From NCBI GenBank assembly GCA_016206165.1, contig JACQSD010000021.1, positions 1 to 18,179 on the forward strand: a DNA stretch of 18,179 bases. The letters run 5' to 3'. The DNA comes from Candidatus Uhrbacteria bacterium. GTDB lineage: Bacteria; Patescibacteriota; Patescibacteriia; JACQSD01. Positions 14,397 through 18,179 of the stretch are shown here, piece by piece. The stretch's first letter is position 1, and each line of letters begins with the position of its first letter. The notes under the pieces are model-generated. The model did no database searches. It was not told the DNA's origin and was given only the letters and a program-made list of their open reading frames with translations. Made by a program: the position numbers and the translations under genes.

Positions 14397-14425
14397 ACTA
14401 TAGATCAGCGCACAATTACTGTCAA
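14397..14425 (-). promoter_or_regulatory. Near-consensus sigma-70 promoter facing the NYN gene
   Basis: On the minus strand TTGACA (14420-14425), a 17-base spacer, then TATAGT (14397-14402). Transcription would start near 14390 and run into the hairpin at 14382-14341, giving an RNA of about 50 bases, or an antisense transcript across the NYN gene on readthrough. A second TTGACA lies 16 bases upstream (14436-14441), making a direct repeat ACTGTCAAGGG on the plus strand. Confidence 0.55.
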
Positions 14426-14494
14426 GGGGTTGTACTGTCAAGGGTGAGGCGGTTTCATCCACATACTCCATTAAGATTCCGTTCGATAGTGCTG

Positions 14495-14523
14495 CATTGT
14501 ACATCACGTAGTGTTGTACAATG
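14495..14523. promoter_or_regulatory. Long dyad and -10 box upstream of radA
   Basis: CATTGTACA (14495-14503) and TGTACAATG (14515-14523) are exact inverted repeats; within the spacer CAC-GTA-GTG pairs further. The right arm contains TACAAT (14517-14522), a good -10 that ends 8 bases before the radA ATG, so the mRNA may be leaderless and the dyad may be an operator. No -35 sits at the usual distance. Confidence 0.5.
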
Positions 14524-14530
14524 AAACAAT

Positions 14531-15898
14531 ATGATTACACGAAATACTTTTGAATGCTCTTCGTGCGGTGCCCAGTCCAGCAAATGGTCTGGGCGCTGTT
14601 TGGATTGTGGGAAGTGGGGCAGCCTCGAAGAGGCTGTGCGTGAAGCAAGAAGCGAGAAGCTTGGGGCAAGAAGCCGCCCTGCGAAGACAACGGTGTTCGC
14701 CGATGTTCGGGGACATGATGTACCGCGGATTCCGACAAAAATTGCAGAAGTCGATCGTGTGCTTGGCGGAGGGATTGTGCCCGGAAGTCTCATCCTCCTC
14801 GGTGGAGAGCCAGGGATTGGAAAGTCGACAATCATTCTCCAGATTGCACAGGGTATCGCAACAAGAGACCCGTTCTCTGTCGCGACAGAGAACGGGTCTC
14901 CGAATAGTTCTCCGAGTACAACCGTCCTCTATTGTTCCGGTGAAGAATCCGCGGAACAGATCAAAATGCGCCTGGATCGCCTTGGCATCAAAGGGAGGAC
15001 AACTCATTACTGCGGTGAGACAGACATCGACGCAATCATCGCAACGATTCGGGAACAAAAACCATCACTTGCCATCGTGGACTCAATTCAAACGATGCGC
15101 TCGGCAGAGGTGCAATCAGAAGCCGGGAGCATCACGCAGGTCCGCGCAATAACGGTCCGACTCCTCGAGACCGCGAAAGCAACCGGTATCCCGATTGTCA
15201 TCATTGGCCACGTCACCAAAGAAGGATCAGTTGCTGGCCCAAAGACACTCGAACACCTCGTTGACACCGTCCTCTATCTTGAAGGAGACAAATCACACAT
15301 GTACCGCTTGCTCCGTGCCGTCAAGAATCGGTTTGGTGCACTGGATGAAATTGGCGTATTTGAAATGCAGAGCGCAGGGCTTCAAGAAGTGCAAAATCCA
15401 TCAAAAGTATTTCTTGACGAGCATGAAACGCATACGAGTGGCACAGTGGTGACGGTCGCAATGGAGGGGTCACGTCCATTTCTTGTGGAAATCCAAGCGC
15501 TCGTCACAAAAACTGTCTTCGGCTATCCACAGCGGCGTGCTGACGGCTTTGATACGAATCGCTTGCAACTTCTCATCGCTGTACTTACGGAACGTGCAAA
15601 ACTCTCGCTCGGGAGTTATGATGTATTCTTGAATGTCGCCGGAGGATTTCAAATTACCGAGCCGGCAGCTGACCTTGCGATCGCACTCGCAATCGCATCC
15701 GCACTCAAAAATACACCACTCACACAAAAGACCGTTGTCTTTGGAGAGGTAGGGTTAGGGGGTGAAATCCGCCGCGTGCCTTTAGATGAAAAACGCCGCG
15801 CTGAAGCAAAACGGTTTGGGTATACAAGTGTTATTGCTCCACCAGAAGTAAGAAGTCTGACAGACGCGCTCAAAAAAATAACTTCCCTCTCCTCTTAG
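14531..15898 (+). CDS. radA: DNA repair protein RadA (Sms)
   Basis: A RecA-like ATPase and helicase that helps branch migration in recombinational repair. The 455 residues show an N-terminal zinc ribbon (Cys9, 12, 23, 26), Walker A GGEPGIGKST (91-100), a Walker B-like LAIVDSIQTM, the RadA-specific KNRFG motif (265-269) and a C-terminal Lon-protease-like domain ending near LTDALKKITSLSS. All hallmark motifs are present. There are two insertions: a degenerate heptanucleotide array in the zinc-finger linker (residues about 39-48) and a perfect 36-bp palindrome encoding residues 112-124, between the Walker A helix and the LYCSGEES strand. The gene converges on recG, and its stop lies in a hairpin. 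Confidence 0.97.
   Translation: MITRNTFECSSCGAQSSKWSGRCLDCGKWGSLEEAVREARSEKLGARSRPAKTTVFADVRGHDVPRIPTKIAEVDRVLGGGIVPGSLILLGGEPGIGKSTIILQIAQGIATRDPFSVATENGSPNSSPSTTVLYCSGEESAEQIKMRLDRLGIKGRTTHYCGETDIDAIIATIREQKPSLAIVDSIQTMRSAEVQSEAGSITQVRAITVRLLETAKATGIPIVIIGHVTKEGSVAGPKTLEHLVDTVLYLEGDKSHMYRLLRAVKNRFGALDEIGVFEMQSAGLQEVQNPSKVFLDEHETHTSGTVVTVAMEGSRPFLVEIQALVTKTVFGYPQRRADGFDTNRLQLLIAVLTERAKLSLGSYDVFLNVAGGFQITEPAADLAIALAIASALKNTPLTQKTVVFGEVGLGGEIRRVPLDEKRRAEAKRFGYTSVIAPPEVRSLTDALKKITSLSS
14645..14674. repeat. Degenerate heptanucleotide repeat in the radA linker
   Basis: Units GCAAGAA, GCGAGAA, GCTTGGG, GCAAGAA follow one another in frame, encoding the EARSEKLGARS linker after the zinc ribbon. Confidence 0.6.
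14865..14900. repeat. Perfect 36-bp palindrome inside radA
   Basis: An exact 18+18 base inverted repeat with no spacer, centred on TCG|CGA. The half begins GAGACCCGTTC. It is read in frame as part of RadA and coincides with extra residues relative to the usual family length at this point. A 16-base half-copy with two mismatches lies at 13771-13786. Confidence 0.9.
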
Positions 15899-15905
15899 GA
15901 GAGGG
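15872..15905 (-). terminator. Hairpin between convergent radA and recG
   Basis: CCCTCTCCT and AGGAGAGGG (15885-15893 and 15897-15905) form a perfect 9-bp stem with a 3-base loop containing part of the radA stop. Read on the minus strand, a seven-T run (15872-15878) follows after 6 bases, so it may terminate recG. The stem plus TTAGGGTGAGG resembles a widespread intergenic repeat. Confidence 0.5.
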
Positions 15906-15917
15906 TTAGGGTGAGGT

Positions 15918-17984
15918 CTATTCCGGATGAATTGCCGCCTCAAGTTCTTCAATTCTCGCTTTCAACTCCGGCCACGCAGCGAATGTTGAATCTTGTGCGA
16001 CAAGATCTTGCACCGCACGCTGGGTCTCATGGATAATCGCCGTATCGCCGAGTGTCGCAATGCGGAGGTCGAGCACGCCTGACTGCTGCGTTCCAAAAAG
16101 ATCTCCAGATCCTCGAAGTTTCAAATCTTCCTCTGCCAAAGCAAACCCATCGGTTGAACGCACAACCGCCGCAAGGCGATTTTTTGTTGCCGCTCCTCGC
16201 GTATCAGCGAACAAAAAACAATATGATTGGTGCTCCCCTCGCCCAACACGTCCACGAAATTGATGGAGTTGTGCCAATCCAAAACGCTCGGCCCCTTCAA
16301 TCATCATGATCGTTGCATTCGGCACATCCACACCAACTTCAACGACAGCAGTGGAAACGAGGAGGTGAATTTTGCCATCTTTAAAATCCCGCATCGTCGC
16401 CTCCTTTTCTTTTGCCTTCATGCGCCCATGCAAAAGGCCAATGGTCCATGATAGGAATATCTCTTTTTTGAGACGCTCGAATTCTTGCGTTGCAGATCGT
16501 ACACCAAGCGTATCCGATGGATCAATGAGCGGACAAATGACAAATGCCTGCCGGCCCTTTTTCAACTCGTTCGCAATGAACCCTTCGGTTGTTACGCGTT
16601 CATGCGGCTCCACAATGCGTGTCTCAATCACTTTGCGCCCCCTTGGCATCATCTTCAAAATCGATAGATCAAGATCGCCATAGAGAGTCAGGGCAAGCGT
16701 CCGCGGAATTGGTGTTGCCGTCATAGAAAGGAGATGCGCAGTCATCCCCTCTCCACTATGACGGCGAAGCTCTTTCCGTTGCTCAACCCCAAACCGATGT
16801 TGCTCGTCGATGATGACAAGTCCTACATCATGAAGTGGTTCTTTTGCGTGAAGGATTGCGTGTGTCCCGATAATAAACCTCGCTTCTTCTCGTTCTTTCT
16901 TGAGGAGTTTATGCGATGCAGTCCAAAGTCCGATATGTATAGATGTACCAGAAAAAAACTTGATCAGTGACTGCGCATGCTGCTCGGCAAGTATCTCGGT
17001 CGGTGCCATAAGGAGCACGCGATAACCTGAAAGAATCACATTGTATGCAACAATCGCAGCGACAACTGTTTTCCCGGAGCCAACATCACCTTCGAGCAAC
17101 CGGTGCATCGGAGAAACAATGGGCTCCTGACCCCTGACCGCTGACCCTTGACCGCTCATGTCTTTGATAATTTCCCACGCTGCCTTTTTCTGATCATCGG
17201 TGAGTGTAAATGGTAATGCATCAACAAAAGCCTTTGTCTCTTTTTCATGAAACGTAATCCGTGGTGCCTGTTCTGCGGTTCGTGTCTGCCGGCTTCGTGC
17301 ATTGCGTAATTGGAGCAAGAACAGCTCGTCAAACTTGAGCCGCCGCGTTGCGAGGGCAAGCGACGCATCGTCTTCAGGAAAATGAATACTTTTCAGTGCA
17401 GCCTGAATATCAATCAGCTGGTACCGCGCCCGGATGTGTTTCGGGATCCATTCCGAAACCGATGGAATCAACGGAAGCGCAGCATTTAAGACCGTTCGAA
17501 ATTGCTTTTCAGTCACCGAGCTTGTCAAAGAATACACGGGGACTCGTCGCCCCGTATGAATCGTGTCTCCTCCTCCCATCTTCTCATACGATGGACTTGT
17601 CAGCTGCGTGCCATAGTGATCCTCCTCGACAACACCCGATAGCGCAACGCGTGTGCCCGGTGGCAAAACTTTCGCGAGGAACGGCTGCTGAAACCAAACG
17701 ACCTTAATCGATCCTGTTGCATCACGAATAAGCGCTTCGGTAATGAGCATGTGTTTTCGTGGCGAGCGGCGATTTGCAATAAGGTCAATTGTTCCTTGCA
17801 CGGTCACTTTCACTCCGTTCATGAGGTCGCGAATTGCGACGACGTTCGAAAGGTCATCATAACGAAACGGGAAATAAAAAAGCAGATCACGAACCGTCGT
17901 GATCCCAAGTTTTTTCAACCGCCCAGCAAAAATCTTTGCAAAACGAGAGAGTGAGGCAATTGGTGCGTCAAGAGAATAGGACAT
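15918..17984 (-). CDS. recG: ATP-dependent DNA helicase RecG
   Basis: A superfamily 2 helicase that remodels stalled forks and Holliday junctions. The 688 residues are near normal length. In order are the N-terminal wedge/OB domain (about 50-150), Walker A GDVGSGKT (about 298-305), a DEQH box in IIDEQHRFGVEQR, the TAT motif MTATPIPRTLALT, and motifs V-VI including STAVVEVGVDVPNATIM and QFRGRVGRG, then the RecG C-terminal segment. Residues about 276-286 (SGQGSAVRGQE) are a translated heptanucleotide repeat inserted shortly before Walker A, where RecG proteins normally run directly into PMxRLLxGDVGSGKT. All helicase motifs are intact. It is downstream of tRNA-Arg on the same strand and may share its transcript. 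Confidence 0.96.
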   Translation of the reverse strand: MSYSLDAPIASLSRFAKIFAGRLKKLGITTVRDLLFYFPFRYDDLSNVVAIRDLMNGVKVTVQGTIDLIANRRSPRKHMLITEALIRDATGSIKVVWFQQPFLAKVLPPGTRVALSGVVEEDHYGTQLTSPSYEKMGGGDTIHTGRRVPVYSLTSSVTEKQFRTVLNAALPLIPSVSEWIPKHIRARYQLIDIQAALKSIHFPEDDASLALATRRLKFDELFLLQLRNARSRQTRTAEQAPRITFHEKETKAFVDALPFTLTDDQKKAAWEIIKDMSGQGSAVRGQEPIVSPMHRLLEGDVGSGKTVVAAIVAYNVILSGYRVLLMAPTEILAEQHAQSLIKFFSGTSIHIGLWTASHKLLKKEREEARFIIGTHAILHAKEPLHDVGLVIIDEQHRFGVEQRKELRRHSGEGMTAHLLSMTATPIPRTLALTLYGDLDLSILKMMPRGRKVIETRIVEPHERVTTEGFIANELKKGRQAFVICPLIDPSDTLGVRSATQEFERLKKEIFLSWTIGLLHGRMKAKEKEATMRDFKDGKIHLLVSTAVVEVGVDVPNATIMMIEGAERFGLAQLHQFRGRVGRGEHQSYCFLFADTRGAATKNRLAAVVRSTDGFALAEEDLKLRGSGDLFGTQQSGVLDLRIATLGDTAIIHETQRAVQDLVAQDSTFAAWPELKARIEELEAAIHPE
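17127..17158. repeat. Heptanucleotide repeat inside recG
   Basis: Units CTGACCC, CTGACCG, CTGACCC, TTGACCG run without interruption within the recG frame, about 12 codons before Walker A. Confidence 0.8.
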
Positions 17985-18001
17985 TGAAAATCAATCAAAA
18001 C

Positions 18002-18082
18002 TTTTCACTGCGCCCGCGAGGAATCGTGGGGTCATCCGACCCCACGCCAAGTCGAATGACCTGGCGAACCTCGATCACAAGC
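18002..18082 (-). repeat. Partial copy of tRNA-Arg 3' half, interrupted
   Basis: 18002-18026 and 18067-18082 together repeat 18101-18141 exactly (41 bases), covering the tRNA variable loop, T-arm, acceptor 3' strand and a few downstream bases. A 40-base insertion splits the copy in the T-loop. It lacks the D-arm and anticodon and cannot be a working tRNA. It fills most of the gap between recG and the tRNA. Confidence 0.85.
18027..18066. repeat. 40-bp double-hairpin insertion in the tRNA copy
   Basis: TGGGGTC-ATCC-GACCCCA, then CGCCA-A-GTC-GAAT-GAC-C-TGGCG: two back-to-back hairpins that account for every base of the insertion. The ends are clean against the intact tRNA sequence. Confidence 0.8.
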
Positions 18083-18107
18083 CTTCATCCAATTTAAATT
18101 TTTTCAC

Positions 18108-18179
18108 TGCGCCCGCGAGGAATCGAACCTCGATCACAAGCTCCGCAAGCTCGCGTTCTATCCGTTGAACTACGGGCGC
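18108..18179 (-). tRNA. tRNA-Arg (anticodon GCG)
   Basis: A complete 72-base cloverleaf with its 5' end at the window edge. The acceptor GCGCCCG pairs with CGGGCGC; D-stem GTTC/GAAC has the loop AACGGATA; anticodon stem CGAGC/GCTTG (one G-U) has the loop TTGCGGA, giving GCG; the variable loop is TGAT; T-stem CGAGG/CCTCG has the loop TTCGATT; the discriminator is A. The 3' CCA is not encoded. GCG reads CGC and CGU. The GCGCCCGTAG start and GGATAGA D-loop are typical of arginine tRNAs. Most bacteria use ACG here. Confidence 0.92.

Noticed and set aside
14865..14900. Intrinsic terminator within radA
   Set aside because: There is no T-run on either side and the radA frame continues intact through it.
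14504..15152. Alternative-frame ORFs over radA
   Set aside because: RadA itself has all motifs; the others lack domains and overlap it completely.
18002..18082. Second tRNA gene
   Set aside because: It has only the 3' half and the T-loop is interrupted by 40 bases; no anticodon arm exists.

Overview
The window looks like a chromosomal segment of a Patescibacteria (Candidate Phyla Radiation, CPR) bacterium or a close relative. The reasons are a PilM/N/O/P-like pilus operon whose PilN carries an INLLP motif and a long proline-rich linker, a VirB2/T4SS_pilin-type membrane protein, tight gene packing with ATGA overlaps, little sign of Shine-Dalgarno sequences, and many low-complexity repeats between and inside genes. 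TGA is used as an ordinary stop (for example in the ATGA overlaps at 1878-1881, 1252-1255 and 11615-11618), so this is not a recoded SR1/Gracilibacteria-type genome. A lower-level lineage cannot be fixed from the sequence alone.

Region 1 (1-9569, all minus strand, read right to left) is an almost complete type IV pilus assembly locus: pilM, pilN, pilO, a pilP-like gene, pilB, pilC, a major-pilin-like gene, a strong terminator, pilD, then three minor pseudopilins (FimT/GspH-like, PilV-like, PilW-like). No pilT is present. Region 2 (9690-13582, plus strand, divergent) encodes an unrecognised membrane protein, a membrane-anchored beta-propeller protein, a DsbA-like thiol oxidoreductase and a Cys-rich protein with a T4SS-pilin-like membrane core. 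Region 3 (13591-15898, plus strand) holds a radA 5' fragment, a NYN-domain nuclease-like gene with a near-consensus promoter facing it from downstream, and radA. Region 4 (15918-18179, minus strand) holds recG, an interrupted copy of a tRNA 3' half, and tRNA-Arg(GCG).

The most unusual feature is the repeat load and where it sits. Short tandem arrays with 7-bp units (1-20, 1201-1234, 2371-2402, 4613-4680, 14645-14674, 17127-17158) and a composite 8-bp-unit element (591-671, 1808-1879, 9571-9640) lie at gene starts or in frame inside genes. They supply the cleavable leader of all three minor pseudopilins, a loop of PilD, the RadA zinc-finger linker and an insertion just before the RecG Walker A motif. 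Separate palindromic elements sit in radA (a perfect 36-bp palindrome), in the tRNA copy (40-bp double hairpin), at the pilP-like start (with inverted ends) and in the radA fragment. The pilus genes make and process exported pilins. The even cysteine counts in several pilins and in the Cys-rich T4SS-pilin protein, together with the neighbouring DsbA-like protein, suggest oxidative folding outside the membrane.
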